Shown: in pieces, positions 35,514-50,200 of the stretch
How positions within the stretch are numbered: position 1 is the first letter of the stretch
How the letters are laid out: each line of letters begins with the position of its first letter
Source: Rhabdornis inornatus
Lineage: Eukaryota; Chordata; Aves; Passeriformes; Rhabdornithidae
Reading direction: 5' to 3'
NCBI GenBank assembly: GCA_013397075.1
Contig: VWZS01011036.1
Span: 440,111 to 504,110, forward strand
Length of the DNA stretch: 64,000 nucleotides
Program-made: the position numbers and the translations under genes
The notes under the pieces: generated by a model
What the model saw: the letters and a program-made list of their open reading frames with translations, nothing else
Databases searched by the model: none
Told to the model about the DNA's origin: nothing

Positions 35514-38500
35514 AAGCTACAGTGCCATTAAGGAAGCTTTTAATCCCTCAGAAGGATAAAGGGCTATTCTTACTCCCTACATTTTAAAGGAAAAATGTAC
35601 TTATTTGGCCATGAACTGATCTATCAATCTCAATCATTCCAATTACAGCTCACATTAGAGGAAATAAGCATAACATCCAAAATTGGCTGTTCCACCCAGT
35701 TCTGCATTAGCTAAAAGACCTAAAGGGCACTTGGTCTTGAAGAAAATCCTGCCTTCAAAAAACAGAGAAGTGAAACAAAAACATCAAACTGAACAATAAT
35801 CTAGGTCAATCAGATGAGTTAAGAAACAACTTAGGCCAGAAAAAAAACCAAACCAAACCAAAAACAGCTTTACCATACTTAGTTGCTTAAACAGTCACAA
35901 GAAATAGGGTGCAAAACGGACAGGTTTTTCTTGCTGTAAACAAGGAGGCCCTCATTCATTAAGATGTACCACTGTTACCATGTAAAGAAAAGGCTTCTTT
36001 TCCCAGTTTAATTTGAGGAAAAAGGGAGAGAAAGTACTTTCTTCCTACAAATAACACTTCATGAACTTTACCAAATCCCACATCTTTCATGCCTACTAGA
36101 ACTTTCAGCACCACTCGTCACTTCAGTATGGCGAGATTTTCAAACAAGATCAGGTGTATCAGTAGGAGCAAGAAGTTACATCTCTAAATTTCTACCTACT
36201 TTTAATTGAACTGGTTGTTGCATTTAATTTTAACGCAAGTCACTCAAATTACTAATTTAGAATTTGATCACAATACTATATGAGAGTTGCAATGTTTTCT
36301 CTAATTGGCTTTTTACAAATACTCTATATGTTAAAGAAATAATTCCCACATCACTTAAAATAACTCAGTTCAAGATGACAGTAATTCTTCTAGACCATTA
36401 CAAACCAGATGATTATGAACATACTTTTCCCTCTCTCCCTGATACCAAATACAGCTCACATAACTGCTGTATTTTTTTCTTTTAGAGCTCCTTCAAAGAC
36501 TCCAACTTCAAAAGCATTTATGGGAATAAAATTCTGCAATATGTCCTGAAGTTCCTCAGACAGGCTACTACGTGACTATACACACGCACAACAGAAGGGT
36601 ATCACTTACATTAAAGAAAAAAAAAAAAAGCAAAAAGATAGAAACTCCAATACATGCATCATATAAATAGACATTCTTAGAGATCTAGTAGTTATGACCA
36701 GAATTTGGATAGCAAAGACTATTCCCCCTGTGCTGGTTTTGAACTTTATTTTAAATCTGTATCTATATATGTGCCTCAATGTGTGAGATGAAGGATTCCT
36801 GTCCCCAAGAACAATGAACAAGCACAAGGCCAAGTATAAGCCATTTGTGAATCCCATTCCCAGTTTTGAACAATGCTATTAGGAATTTTCTGGCAGAAAA
36901 TTAGATGAAACATAAATACCTTGTAATTTGGGGATTCAGATACCTTTGATTAGAGAAAGAAAGAAAAAAAAAAACCACCGTGTCTTTTGTTCCTCATATT
37001 TTCAATGAGCTTCTTTTATTTGCTACTCAGAGAGAATTGCAGGAGAGACTTTATCTTGAAAAGATGGAAATTCTATTTAAATTACAGAAGAAAGTAGAAA
37101 GAATAAATTCCCCATCCCAAAATCACAAGGCTTCCAAATGCTGAATCAATTAAACCAAAAACTCACAGACTGATATTTCTCAAAATATTTTTAGCTTTTC
37201 CACTAGTCTTAATTCCATTACTACTTTTTCATTTCTTCAAAACTGGCTACCCTGTCTGCCAATTTCTACTCCCAGCCTTCCCCACCTACCTCCTGCTAGA
37301 GACAATGAGATTAAATTTCTATTAACATTAAACAAAACTGCTTTCTGTGCTGTAATAATAATTTTTAAATCACAACAAAACCCTATGTGTACTTGTGTGG
37401 TGGAAAAGCACTAATACATGGAGTAGTACTTCTGAAAAAGACCATTATGGCCTGCTCAGGCAATAAGAAGTGGAGAAGTATCACCTTCCCTTTAGATCAG
37501 TCTCACAATAGATCAACATACTCTAAAACATATGAATCATTCAGGGTTCATAATTAGCCTGGTAGCCCTGAAACTGATAATTTGATTTATCAATTGCCAC
37601 AACTTTCTTCCTACTAAGAGAATGAGAGGACATGTCTTCAAATGTCCATCTTCCCTATTTATAGAGGGAATACAGTTCATCTTTGCAGGTTACCCTGGAA
37701 TGCATCCAGAGGTCAACTGTCAGAGGTATAAACTTCCTCAGAGAACCAAACTGACAACAAAAAAACTATATACCAGTTTCTTACACAGCTCATTTATAGT
37801 ACAACTTGTCCCTGATGCCTTATCAACAATGTTGTCAGAGATAAATTTTTAAAGAATTTTTTAAATAATTTAAGCTATTGCTTTATCTGTCATCCCATTC
37901 TAAGAAGAGAGGAATTGGGAAAAGCTGTTACTAAAGACTGAGGGAAGTATCAGCTAATACATTTGCTGTCTCCTCCAGAGACTGCCAGTGATTGACCAGA
38001 CTGATCCTATGCTGATCCAAGAGAAGAGTTGACACTCTTCCTCCTTTATCCATAAGCAATTAATTACTGGAGCCTGAAATCACTATACTTAGCCTCTCTT
38101 AATTTAGTTCAAAAATAAAACCTTAACTTGGGCATGTCAAATTCCTTCAGTTATCTGTATATTTCTTCAGGGTAAAAAAAAAGTTGTCCAACACGTTCAA
38201 GGTAAGAGTAACTTCACTCATCATTAGTGTTCAGTTTGCACAGTCAATCAGACAATGTTTTACAGTAACACCTTCCCCCTGGGAAGCAGCACATGCACCA
38301 GATATGTCCTGGTGTGAGACTGTGTTCATAAATAGCTTGAGCATCATGGACTATGGCGTGGAGATAGAAGGATGTAATTAGAGGAGATGGCACGAGCACA
38401 TCCTGCTCCGGCAATTCCCCCCACTCCTCCCTAACCTGGCAGAGCATTACCAGCTGCATTTGGAAACCTACAAAGACGAAGTTCAACCACTAAAAGAAGT

Positions 38501-40105
38501 TCCCTGGGCACTGGCTGGGCATGGCAGATCCCTTGGATTTCACTACACAAACCAATTCCATGTAAGTGTTTTGATAATGCCTGTCAGTGTGAGCTCTTGA
38601 AGTGCTCTAATCCAGGGAGCTTTTGTCAACCCATGTGTGACACTTCTGCAACAGTAGGAACAAAGGCTTAGATCTTAGATATTGATCTGCAAATGCTGAA
38701 ACACAAAAACATTTTTACCTTGCTCTCACGATACCCCTATCCCATTCCCCAAGATTTGGTAATAAAATGTAAATCACTGTGCCATAAGTCTGTTCCAGGA
38801 ACAAACACTGGAATTAACATTAACACAAGTTGGACTATTGGAAACCCTATTTTAATTCTATGTGTCTCTTAATTTGAACTTATACAGAAACAGTAGACTG
38901 AAAGGACAAAAAACTCAACTACCATTCCCCTATCACCTGCAAACATATAAATAGAAGTCACTTGTTGGTCTTCAATAATCTTCCCACCATCAACATATTC
39001 TCAAAGCCAATCATAAGGTACATTATAGGTCAATCACCCTTTCATTCTCTCTCCAGAGAGAATAGATCCTTGATCAAATACCAGGCTGTAACCTTTCAAA
39101 AGGTGAGACTGAATTCATAAAGCAGGCAATTAAAAAAAAAACAGGTTTTTAAAGAAGCTGGGCACCAGCATAACTCCATTTAGTCACTCCACACACAAAT
39201 AACTTCCTCTCTGAGCTGCCACAGAACTAAGTACAATCCAACTCAAAGCTAATATTCTCTAAGTTGCTGACTACTGACAAACTTTTACTCGCCTGCTTTT
39301 AGACAAATGAAAAATCACACATACTCAAGTAGTCTGTTACTCAAGCCTAAACCAGATGCTTCCCTTGTGATTTAAAAGAGATTCTCCCTTCTGAAAGCAC
39401 AGAACCAAGCATAGGCTTGAGTTTGGGATTGCTTTACAATAAATTCCCTGAGTTGCTGTGTCTGAACATGTGTGCCAAAACACTCAACCAGAACCTGCAG
39501 CATTTCTACTTTCTTCTACCAAGGACCTCTAGGGAAGAGCACATCTCTTTGCTCAACCATGCCAAATCATTTTGACATTTATTAAGAATTGGTATCTTTT
39601 AAAGAAACGCTATTAAAGAAAATACCAAACAATATTTCTTAATCTTTATCAAGAGCCTTAATTCTAAAAGGAAAAAAAAAACTAGAAGAAAAATCTTGAG
39701 CTTTCATCAAACTTATTAGAAAATTAATAGACCTGAAGTTGAGTCTAATCATCTTCACCTACACTGTTTGGACATGAAAAAGGTGTTGCTAATTTCCAGC
39801 AATTAGCGATGCTTTTCACTCTCCAGATCTTTTACCAAAAGACACCAGATTTCACGTCTTATTTCCACCGAATCACTCCACTTCAGGTGACACGTCTCAT
39901 GACTTCTTTTCGTTGGCTGCCTGCAGTAAGACACACCATGCAAGAGAGATAACCCTCCAGTCCTTTGCAGATAAGATATAAGGTTTTTCTCTCACCTGAC
40001 AAACAGCAACAAATTAAACCTTCTACCAGTCTGCTAATAAGAGTTGTTTTTGACAAATTCCAAACTAAAATAGGAATAAGATTTAATCTACAAGGAGTCT
40101 GCATA
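28059..40105. other. Gene-free AT-rich stretch
   Basis: Twelve kilobases with no supported gene. It includes an (AAAT)n microsatellite at 35478-35515 and two patches rich in homeodomain-like TAATTA and octamer motifs (about 30610-30830 and 33760-34270) that could be conserved non-coding elements. That cannot be judged without alignment. All open frames are about 100 codons or fewer and unrecognised. Confidence 0.4.
35478..35515. repeat. (AAAT)n microsatellite
   Basis: About nine uninterrupted AAAT units. Confidence 0.95.
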
Positions 40106-40160
40106 TCAGAGAATCATTAAAGGTTGAAAATACCTCCAAGATCAAGTCGAATCTTTGCCT
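40106..40160 (-). repeat. CR1 LINE 3'-end fragment, minus strand
   Basis: TCAGAGAATCATTAAAGGTT and the following CCTCCAAGATCAAGTCGAAT match the reverse complement of the CR1 3' terminus as I remember it. CR1 is the dominant avian LINE and usually survives as short 3' fragments like this. Confidence 0.7.
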
Positions 40161-42408
40161 AAAATGATGAAAAAGCATCAGCCCGCCTTCAGCACCTCAC
40201 AATAAACAGAGACAACTGAGACTCAGAAAGGTGAGACTGTAACACCCCACAGCAGAGCACCAGAGGGAGGGCATTGCCAGGGTCAAGGAACTTCAGATGG
40301 CAAAACTTCTTTAAGCAAGTTCTCCAAATGGTCCCAATGGGCCGATCTATAAATGCCACAAAGAAAAAAAAGCGTCCATAATTATATAAAAATGAAAAAG
40401 AAATGCATTTTGTTAATCGCATCACGTACTTTGAAGTGAACATAGAACTTGAGCCCAGGAAGTTGCCCAGAATCACACAGAAAACATGAGGTAAAAGTTA
40501 AGCCCTAAAAAATATCCTTACTGCAAGCCTTGCCTCCTTTCCTTCAGTCTTCTTTTTAGTCATTGAGATATGAGCTGAACTTCAATTCAAACTTAAAAAT
40601 ACTTAAGGCAAGAAAATTATAGAGCTTGCAAGTTAAGGCTGCATTCAGATGGTTATACTTGACTTAAAGTCTTATTTGTCAAACTGGCCAAACTTAGGGA
40701 GGGGAAGCAGAATAGGAAGGTACAATCATCATATACAGTTTCCTAGAGCCATCTAAAAAAAAGGTGACTATATAGGATGCAAGCACAGAACGAAAAATAT
40801 TGAACCTGAGGTTTTCTTTGCTGTGCAAAATTAGAATCGACATGCGAAACAAAGACTCCCACAAAGTTTCTTAGTTGCTTTTAACATGTGAACAGCTATG
40901 CAACCTGAACCCACAGCAATACAGGAAAACTGCAACAGGGTAACATGGTTTAAGAGGTCTTCTAGAAAAACAAGTTTCTTGAACAGGTTTGTTTGGACTT
41001 GCCTGTTGAACCCTCCTCTAGAACACAGTTTATGCTAGAAGAAGATTTCTATTGTGGAAGAGGAACAAGATTAAGAATGTTAGCTTCACTAACACCTTAA
41101 TGAAAAATTACCTACTCAGGCTTCCTAGATCTTTTTCCTTTCAACTGAGTTGTGCATTGGGATAATTCATTGCATAGCTTCCAAAAAAGCTTTTAGTCAG
41201 CAGCACTTCTGTCTGCCTTAGGGTAAGAAAAGCCTCCTGCCTCCATCTCCCATGGAGCTTTAAAAGCAGGTCTGATTTCTCTTCATGTGGAGAGCTGCCA
41301 TTTAACTTTCACTAAAGGCCAGACTAGGGCTAGATCTGAATCTGTGGCTAGTCAAGGGAAAAAAAAACAACAACGCAAGAATGAATAATGTCAGCCTGAG
41401 GGAAATGCTAAGCAATAAAAATATTGCATCATGCAGCTTTCTTTCCCTCTTTCCAGTGCACCAGCCTCTCTGGAGTTCAGTACACTGTAGATCTTTGTTA
41501 TTGCATCACTTCTTTCCACACTCTCATTCAAGGAGTTATCTGTAGGTTTAGAAGAAAGTGACCACAGGTTATGACTTGTGTTGCTCTGACGCATGAGAGC
41601 AAAGCCTAACATGTATTGTCATAATGGCCCATTCAACAAAACCACTCCACTCTCCCTTCTCAAGAGTGGTGACATTTGTGTGAGTTGGAAGCAAACAGCT
41701 CTAGGATCCGATTGCTGAAATCTAATCACTAGTGACAAAAACCAAAGTTGGCCTAGACCAGTTAAACCAGCTTAAAGCCAGATGCACTGCAAGGAACCTG
41801 TAACCACACAAAATTACAACTGGCTTAAATCACTGCAGGTTCATACTGTCAGATTCCCTTTGCATGCCTAGATCAACTAAAGATTAAGGGTGCAAGTGGC
41901 CAGATTATTTCATTCAGCTCATTTCATTCCAAAATTGCATCCCCATATTACCTCAAAATTAAATCAGGCCCATGCTCACACCCTTCAGGTTTTGAAATTC
42001 TTTAAACGATATACTGATATGAGAGCAAGGATGATGGTATTTTGCTGCATGATTTACATCCAGACAGGACTGCTATCCCTTATTCTAAGCTCTGAATCCA
42101 CTTACTTTCCTACAGCCATAAACTGATTCCCTGTACTGAACTGAATAGAGTTACTGCTCTGCAGTTTCCAGTCACAGGTTCTCTCTCCCAAATTTCCCTG
42201 GTGTATTGAGTGTTCTGCTGAAATATGCAACATCAACTAAATATTTTGCAAAGCTGTGTCTAAGAGAGATTTTGAGGGTCTGTCCAGCCTCCTCATCCCC
42301 CAAAAGAGATTGAGAAAAAAAAGACTATCCATGGATATGAAGTTTTATAGTCAGGGAAGTCTTAGATCCAATCATAGCTGCTAAGATTTTAATCCTTGTG
42401 TAACCCCG

Positions 42409-42463
42409 ATATATATAGATATAGAGATAGATAAATAGATAGATATATATCTATATATATAAA
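42409..42463. repeat. GATA/TATA microsatellite
   Basis: Imperfect ATAGAT and TATATA repeats including a short self-complementary core, GATATATATCTATATATA. Confidence 0.85.
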
Positions 42464-42883
42464 CACAGAAAGAGAGAAAGAATCACCTATATAATTTCAG
42501 TAGTACATAAAACACAGCAAAGTCTATTTTATGGTAAAAGAACACAGGCAGGAAACTTCTTGCACATACAGTGTTAAAATGTCCGGTTAGTCCTTTTTCT
42601 CTTAAAACTGGTCACTGAAGGTTTTTTCCTTTTCTCATCTTCATCCAGAAAATTATTACATTTTCCAAAGTGTATTCTAAATTTCAGACCTTCACTCTTC
42701 TAGGTCCTGCTGATAAAGGTAGAAAGATGAATAATCACCAAACCCTACAACTGGAATGGGCCACATCCTTCTCAGCCACCATTCCACGGAACAATTTCTG
42801 TTTGACAGAAATTAAAGGAAGTTGTGAACTTAGTGAACATCGGGATCATGCTGCACAAGGGAAAACAAAATTAAGACTCCTTT

Positions 42884-43036
42884 CGTGATCACGCTCGAGC
42901 CCTGAAAAGCTACAGGAGGGAGGGTTTGGGTGCTGAGGCGGAAGCATGGAGAGCGTCCCTGCTGCAGCTTTGCTTCCCCATGCTCTGCCAGCAGCGCTGC
43001 TCCCGCTGCCGCACTGCTGCTACCACCCCTCCTCGC
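42884..43036. promoter_or_regulatory. Small CpG-rich patch
   Basis: I count ten CpG dinucleotides in about 150 bp, in a window where CpG is otherwise sparse. The patch also has several GCTGC/CCGC motifs. In birds this can mark a promoter or first exon. No clear first exon, TATA box or adjacent gene is visible on either strand, so the call is weak. Confidence 0.3.
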
Positions 43037-46000
43037 GAGCTAATTGCTGCACTAAATCCTGGGGATTAAGGAGTTGTGAAGAAATATTGAGAGATACAAG
43101 ACATAAAAGCTGAAGAAAAGAAGTGGGGAAAAAAAAAATTTCTCTTTTCATCTGCTGCCATCCCCTCTCTCCTGCCCTTAACCCACAGGCTCCCAACTGC
43201 AGTTGGGAAAGGCAGGGAATTGCTTCTCCCAGACAACACAAGACTGCCACCTGCAGGGCTTGGGAGCCAGGACAATGACACTTAGGCAGCTCGGAGCTAA
43301 AGAAAAGTAAGCACAGAACAGGTTGTATTTTCCATGAAAATTCACTCCATTTTCTCTTCTTTTCCTCTCAATACTCCGACTCAAAACATTAATCTACTGC
43401 TCTCAAGTGGAGAAAAAGCTAAGGGCTCTGTGCTGTGGCACGGAGAGATTAAGTAGACAAGATAAAATTCTTCTACATATTCATGCCCCAGTTCTTATTT
43501 TCTTGTAGCTCCTGGAGATTGTGATATGCTCTTACCTTTTAATTTTTTTTAATAGTTTTACTTTCCCTGTTCATATTCTGGTAATAAAGTAGAAGCTGAG
43601 AACATATCCACCAGGACTCTGATACATGGCAGACAAGATAATAATAAAATTGGTCCACACTGACTTTCAGAAGGAAAAGAGGCTTTTATTACTAGTGTTG
43701 TCTTGGACTGACACTGAAATGATTTTTACAAAAACTATCAGCATGCCTGCTTCTGCAAACAAAAGCCTATACACCAGTTCACCCACAGGGAATACTAATT
43801 CCACCTAAGCAGGAAGGGGGAAAAAACAGTAGAGATTTACTTCATATATGCTCTGTTTGAGTGGACATAAGTTTGGAAAAATTATTTTATCATTATACTT
43901 TTCTCTGTAAGACACCATAGAAAAAATTGGAAAAGTGATGACCAATATGTGACTTGGTAGGAGGCATATAGGAGTCAAAATGGTCAATTCTACACACCTC
44001 ACACAAAAGGAATAATTAAATGCTGAACACTTTTCTGCTTCAGGGACCAAGCAGGCTGGAGGAAAAGCCCTTCACAGCAGAAAATCTAATCCTTAAGACA
44101 AGAGCTACATTAAGTCATGGCTCAGAGCATATACTGAAGCTCAAGAGAAACAAATGCTACAAGGACAGCAATACCGTCTACAAACGAAGCACCACAAATG
44201 TTAAGATTTTCAAAACTAAACTAACTACATTTAACAGGATCCAACCCTGTAAGGGTAAGCAAATACACTTAATGTATCAATGCATCAAGCAAATGCTAAT
44301 GCATCAAGCATTTTCAAACCAAACCAACAGCTGGTGCTTCTGGATTTACAACAGTACAGTGACTTTCTGGAGAACTGTATTTTCTGTATTTCTGTGCTTT
44401 ATGAAGAGAAGTCAATCAACCCACAAAACTTACTCCTAGACACCTCATTAAAAATCCAGAAGCTTGGCAAGCAAATGAAAGCATCTTCATAAGGAACTAC
44501 ACACTGTCCACAGAAGGCACATCTTCTGAAGTCAAGAAATACGGGACAAAGACATTTAATTGAATATATTTTCTATTTCCTTTTTCACTGCTTTTTCAAC
44601 TTCTAACCAACCACTGGAGTTTACCTGGAACACTGTAATCATCCTGCTGCTTTGGTCAACAATAAATCAAGTACCAGAAATCAGTGATACATGAGTAACA
44701 TGGTCAATAGGATGATAATATGATTTTAAGAAAACAAAGCAAATCAAGTGCACTTCAGCATAATGCTTTAACTAGTTTAGATTAAGCCACATCAAGAGGG
44801 ATAGAGAGATGCAATTCTAGGTTTGGAGAGGGGGAAAAATGGCCCTGGTTTCATTTGGTGAACTTAGAACTGGGGCATTTTTTTCTGGATATGCTTACTT
44901 GCCTGTTAGTGGCTTGTGAGAAAGTGGTGAAGACTCCATGACTCCCATCCTACATTAACTTATTCTGATAGCTTGCTCATTTTCAAACAGAGAAATAAAC
45001 ACTACCATGGACATGAACAAGACAGGTCTTCCTGAACACTCAAAGCTTCAGCTGAAACAAGTGGTAATGCTGAGCCCTTTTCAGTCTTTATGGTTTAATC
45101 CAGAAATAAAAGCAGGGAAGATTTCTCTTGGAAAACAGTGGGGAAAGTACTCTCACCAGCAGAGTAGCAGCCTTTCTTAAAGCAAAAAACCATGAACTGA
45201 GCAGTGTCAGTGTCAAGAGAAATCACCAGTGTGAAACCAGGTTGGCAAGAAGTCACCTGAAGTGAGCTCTGTGTTAGTATAAACCATTGCTGTTTATTCT
45301 GTCTGAATGAAGACTTATTCCTGTCCTTCCCCAGCCACCAACTACAATCTGAAGTAGAAAACACAAACACTAATCAAATGCACCAAGCAGAAATAAGGTG
45401 AAAAGAGCATTGAGTGATTGCTAGTAGGAATAGCAAACAGATTCAGAACAAATTAATAGGAAACAAGCCTGATCAGAGTCAGACACACAAATAACGGAAT
45501 GAAGTTCACAGATGGGCAGAAAACCCATCCCACAGCCACAACAGCAGATGGACAAAACAAGTGACAGCACAGAACCCCGAAACTAGAAAAGTCATACCTT
45601 GTTTGAGCTCTCAAAATAAAAAATACTTTTCTTTTTTTTTTTTTTTCAAAAGCAAGGTAGTATTATGCTCAGAGGGACTGACTGAGAAAATTTCAAGAGG
45701 GAAGAAACATGGGGATTTTTTGACTGAAAAGGAGAAAAATGGGAGACCTGAACTGCAATCTCTGTGCCTTTAGCAAATTCCTCTTTCTCTAAATGCTGGG
45801 AGCTCTCAATAGCAAGCAAGCTCCTACGAGAGGAGAAGCAAACATAAATATTTTTTTCTCTAGTAAAGAGGGTAAAGTAGGCAAGAGTTCTTAAACAGAT
45901 TGGATTTAAATACCTCTCCTTATTCCCAAGTATTACCTGGGACCAGGTTTCCCTGGAGTCATAATGAATAAGATAATTCTAAGCAAAAACAGAGCACATG

Positions 46001-46754
46001 GCCCAGATTGCTTGTGAATATCTGAGAGACAAACCCAGATCCTGGGGTGTGCACCAGCTGTAGGCTTCCAGCACAGCTTCCCCTAGCAGTTACCATGTAG
46101 TCCTCCTTCACCCATAAAGGAAAGCTAACAGCTCCAGTCAACCAGCATACTATGTGATCCATGTTTAACCATCATAGCAACTTCAACAATTCTTTAATTT
46201 CCTGGTGTTTATCAGAAAAACACGTCAAAATATCCAGGAATAACAGAAGCACAGGCTGAGACAGACTGGGTAATAGTAAATACTTTGACAAAAGCATGGC
46301 CCTCCTTTCACCCTAGATAATTCCCAAGTATTTTTGGTAAAACTGTCTTACATAATAATGCATAAGGAATAAATTTATTTCTTCTACTTTTCTCCTTTTA
46401 CCAGGAAGGAAGCAAAAAATCACACATACACAGGCCTCGATTTCTAGTTTTCTTCTGGAATATCAGGAACCTTTGCTCTTTTCTCAAGAGCCATAGCTGG
46501 AAATAATGAGAAGAGATCAAGGGCCACAGCAGTTAGTTACAGCTGGTAAAGCAGTCCCATAAATGTCAAATCTGTGCAAGGCTGGTGTTCCTTACTCACA
46601 AAGGGTGCATAACAGATTTATGAACTTCACAGTCCCAAGAGAAGATATCACCTGCCTCTGCTTGACAATTGCTTTCATTTTCCTCAGCACTGGCTTCCTT
46701 GGCCTCTCAGTTCCTATTACCAACTGTTCCCTGTATCTCAGACTGCAGAATACA

Positions 46755-46894
46755 GGGGGAAAAATACAAAAAACAAAAAAAACAACAAACAAACAAAAAA
46801 CCCACAAAAAAACCAAAAACAAACAAACAAAAAAAAACAACCAAAAAAAAAACCCAAAGAAACCAACCAACCAACCAACAAAAAAAAAAAAGGC
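46755..46894. repeat. A-rich low-complexity tract, (CAAA)n and (CCAA)n
   Basis: A long run of A interrupted by C. The Lys/Asn/Thr-rich plus frames and Phe/Leu/Val-rich minus frames across it (46563-47049) are artefacts of this composition. Confidence 0.95.
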
Positions 46895-47129
46895 AAGAAA
46901 TCAAGAGTCCCTTACAGGTAGCCAGCTGCCTTTTCTTCTCCACATCCAAGGCTTCTGACCACCACCATTTTTCAATTAAATGTACTGACATTCCTGCCCA
47001 GCTGAGGTTAATAGTATTTCCATCAAAGAACTTCACACCTGCCTCCTAATTAATCCCAGAAGAGAGACCAAGGAAATACTATATCCTACCATAAAATCAT
47101 CTCTGGACATAGTGTGAGAATCTGATGTG

Positions 47130-47208
47130 CTTATTGTACTGAGGCACCCAACACTGCACACAGTACTCAGGATGGGGTCACATCAGTGTGGTGCAGAGTG
47201 GGACAATC
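47130..47208 (-). repeat. CR1 LINE fragment, minus strand
   Basis: The stretch containing CACCCAACACTGCACACAGT and GTGGGACAATC matches, as I remember it, the reverse complement of the conserved CR1 segment upstream of the 3' untranslated region. It is short and diverged. Confidence 0.55.
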
Positions 47209-50200
47209 TACATGTTATAACTACAGCACATCATGTCTGCTTCCAGAAAAACATCTGTCTTCAAGACACATCAATTTTGTCTGTATAAAAGAAAACTGTA
47301 ATATGCAAAACTCATATTAAAAACATATTATTAGGACGCTTAAAGCAACATCTTCTAGACAATCTGCATAATTGGGAACAACGCCCAAAAGGCAGATGCC
47401 TTCCTAAAATTATATTCAACCAAAACTTTTGCTCATAATGTCACGTTTGATCATAATTAATACTTTCTGGCACTGCAGGCTGAGAAATCCAAATTATGTT
47501 AACTAGCTATGAGTCAAACTGACCACAGCTACATGGCCAGAACTAAATGACTTGGCCACACATGCAAGTAATTCCCATGTATCAGAGATCAAAGTCTACT
47601 ACACCTTCCAAGGAAAGGGAGATGGTTAGCAATAAATCGTTCCTCCTACTACAGAGCACAGGTGACACACATCACATCATCAGCTGCCTTGCTGCAGTGT
47701 ATTTTCCTGCAACCATTCTACCTGTTGTCTTAGATTTTATTAGTCTAAATACCATGACAACCTTGAAACCTTGTACTGATAAAAATCCTTTCTACCACAT
47801 CAGCATTTTGCATAATGTACTTTAAACTCGGAGTATAATATCAAATCATATGGGAAAAGCGTACCTAGTTTAATATTTTCTGTGAATAACTAGCAACTTG
47901 AAAACAAAGGGCACTTGGCTCTCTCTGCATTGACATGTATTCCAGCATCAAGACATCTGCATTTTCACCAAGGGCCTTGGTAATACTCTGTTCACTGAAT
48001 TTCTGTTTTCTCAAGCTGAAAAGGAAAGTGAAGTTTCAAGGCAGAATCCAGGCCCAGTTTAAACCATATTAATTTGCCACCATATCAGATTTGTTTGGCT
48101 TCCTGACATCTAACTGTAATACTACTCCTGACACAGAAAGAGAGCCGGAAATAACTACCAGGTACCAAAGATCATAAAAAACATTCCATTAACTGCTGTT
48201 GGTTTTAGGACAGCGTGCAGACAACTCTACTTACATGAAAGACAGCTACTCTTCCCAGACATCACCAGGGCACAGCTTGGAACAGGTTTTAGTGCATGTT
48301 GAATACTTTTTGGCATATATGAATGGCATCTCTAGAGACTGCACCACTGGCGGGAACTTAAAAGCTTCCACTTGCTGCTCCTTACATGAAGCTTCAATTG
48401 AAAAAGATGTCTGTGACTCTTCATGGATGACTTATACCTCTTTTTAATTTAAAGCAACAAGATGTCATTTTTCTTCCTTGTCTACCAAAAAGGGAAAGCT
48501 CCATCTTCTAGTGTCCACGAAAATTGCACGAACCAGTTACCATACAAACTACATATTAAACATAAAAAACTCACATGGTTGGGGCAAACAATCCAAACTT
48601 CTGCCAAGTGCTTGTGGACTTGTGGTCCCAGAAGGACACAAAGTTCAAGTGAAGTCTCTGAAGACTCACCAAACAGTTCTGAGTTTAACACCTCTCACCT
48701 TTAACACATTTTATCATAGTATTCTTTGAGAAATCCAAGTTTTCTGCAGGTACCATCCTGCAGAAAATATTCTTTCCCTGAAAAGCTTGAATTGAGTCAT
48801 CAGTCGCCTACAAAGGTCAAGCCTGAAAATACTCATTTTAATATTTTTAGAATTTCCTTCTTTCCTGGAGAAAAAAGACAAAACCAGAATCAGTACTGTA
48901 TAAAGTAGAGGTTCAGAACCACTGCCATGCAGGCTCTTGTAACACAGCCATGGCAGGGAAGTAGTGAAAGTATTTTGCTTGACTGCCTTTGGGTGGGGTT
49001 TTAAACTGAGAGCCATTTCATGATGTGATAAGAACAAATCCATAGCAGTTCCTAGGACAATGCTACTGAAGGTCAGGTATAATTTAAAACAGCTGTCCAT
49101 ACAAAGAATACAAAGAAAAAAAATGAAGAATTTCTCTCCAATGTGGATAAAGATAGGCAAAAGGAGTTTATTTTTTTCCTTCTATACTAGCATGCAGGAG
49201 TACTGAAAACACAGTAGTAATAAGCTACAATGCAAATTGGTAAGCAATTTCTGTGCTTAGGATACACTACTGATATGACTGAATTTCCCTCCCCCACCCC
49301 TTTGGAAAAAGGCTAAGCTTTGAATAATAATTTCTTAGGCATTAACAGAACATGGATTCTAAAAATTCCTAGAGGTACTAATAATCTTTCAGATTGTTTC
49401 AAGAAACATCAGGAACACTCCATCCCCCCTGCATCCCATTCTTCAGCTGGGGTGTAATACAGCCGCTGCTCAACAGGCAACAAGAGGAGACACGAAAAAT
49501 GTAATTCAGGAAATTATGCAGATACCTGAGGCAAGGGAAATTAAATTACCAGAGCTAGAATTTGATCAAGTTACAAAGATGCCAACATTGGTAAATGTTT
49601 TGTGATAAGTAACAGTCTGAGGGTCATTCTTGTCAGCACCACCTTCTTGAAAATGCAGGGCAAGATGCAAAATGAGAATTACAATTGCAAATAGCAGCAG
49701 TTATTTGAACAGAAAGAGAAAGAGGGAACATGCCATGGGTCACTGTGACCATTCACAATTTCTTGTGTAATTCAGAAGTTTAAAATTAAAAATTATAGAA
49801 AGGCATCTTCTTTAATACCCTTAGTATTTAGTATGTTTTCAAAAAGTACAAATAAACAGAATCAAGCTCCCCATTCGCGAGTATCTCCTTTAACCTATAA
49901 TAGCATAAACAGATTCAAAAGCATTTAAATGAAGAAAGAACTAGCTAGATTTGAAGCACCAATATTAAATCATTTCACACACCACACTGTGTTTCTTGCA
50001 CTTGTTGGTAGATGACACATGAAATTAATTTTCAGACAAATAAGGGTACAGTGCAAACACTGAGAGAGCTAAAGGAAGGGGAACTAAATGTGGTAGCTTA
50101 ACTTTGTCATTCCCTTGGCTGTGTGTCAGACAATCTTTGTGAAATGCCTGAATTGTTTTTATTATACCTCCAGCCTCGATCTTCTTTTCCAACGGTGCGC

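Larger units (their letters stand above)
40161..47129. other. Gene-free stretch with a CpG-rich patch
   Basis: No supported gene. It holds a GATA/TATA microsatellite at 42409-42463, a CpG-rich patch at 42884-43036 and a T run near 45630. The 139-codon plus-strand frame at 44020-44439 has no recognisable content and no splice or promoter context. Confidence 0.4.

Noticed and set aside
44020..44439. 139-codon plus-strand frame
   Set aside because: The composition matches surrounding AT-rich DNA and there is no recognisable domain. It overlaps another open frame at 44280-44492.
46563..47049. Long Lys/Asn/Thr-rich plus frames and Phe/Leu/Val-rich minus frames
   Set aside because: They translate a low-complexity A-rich tract with C interruptions.
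48714..49160. 148-codon minus-strand frame
   Set aside because: No motif that I recognise and no context for an exon. It is treated as chance.
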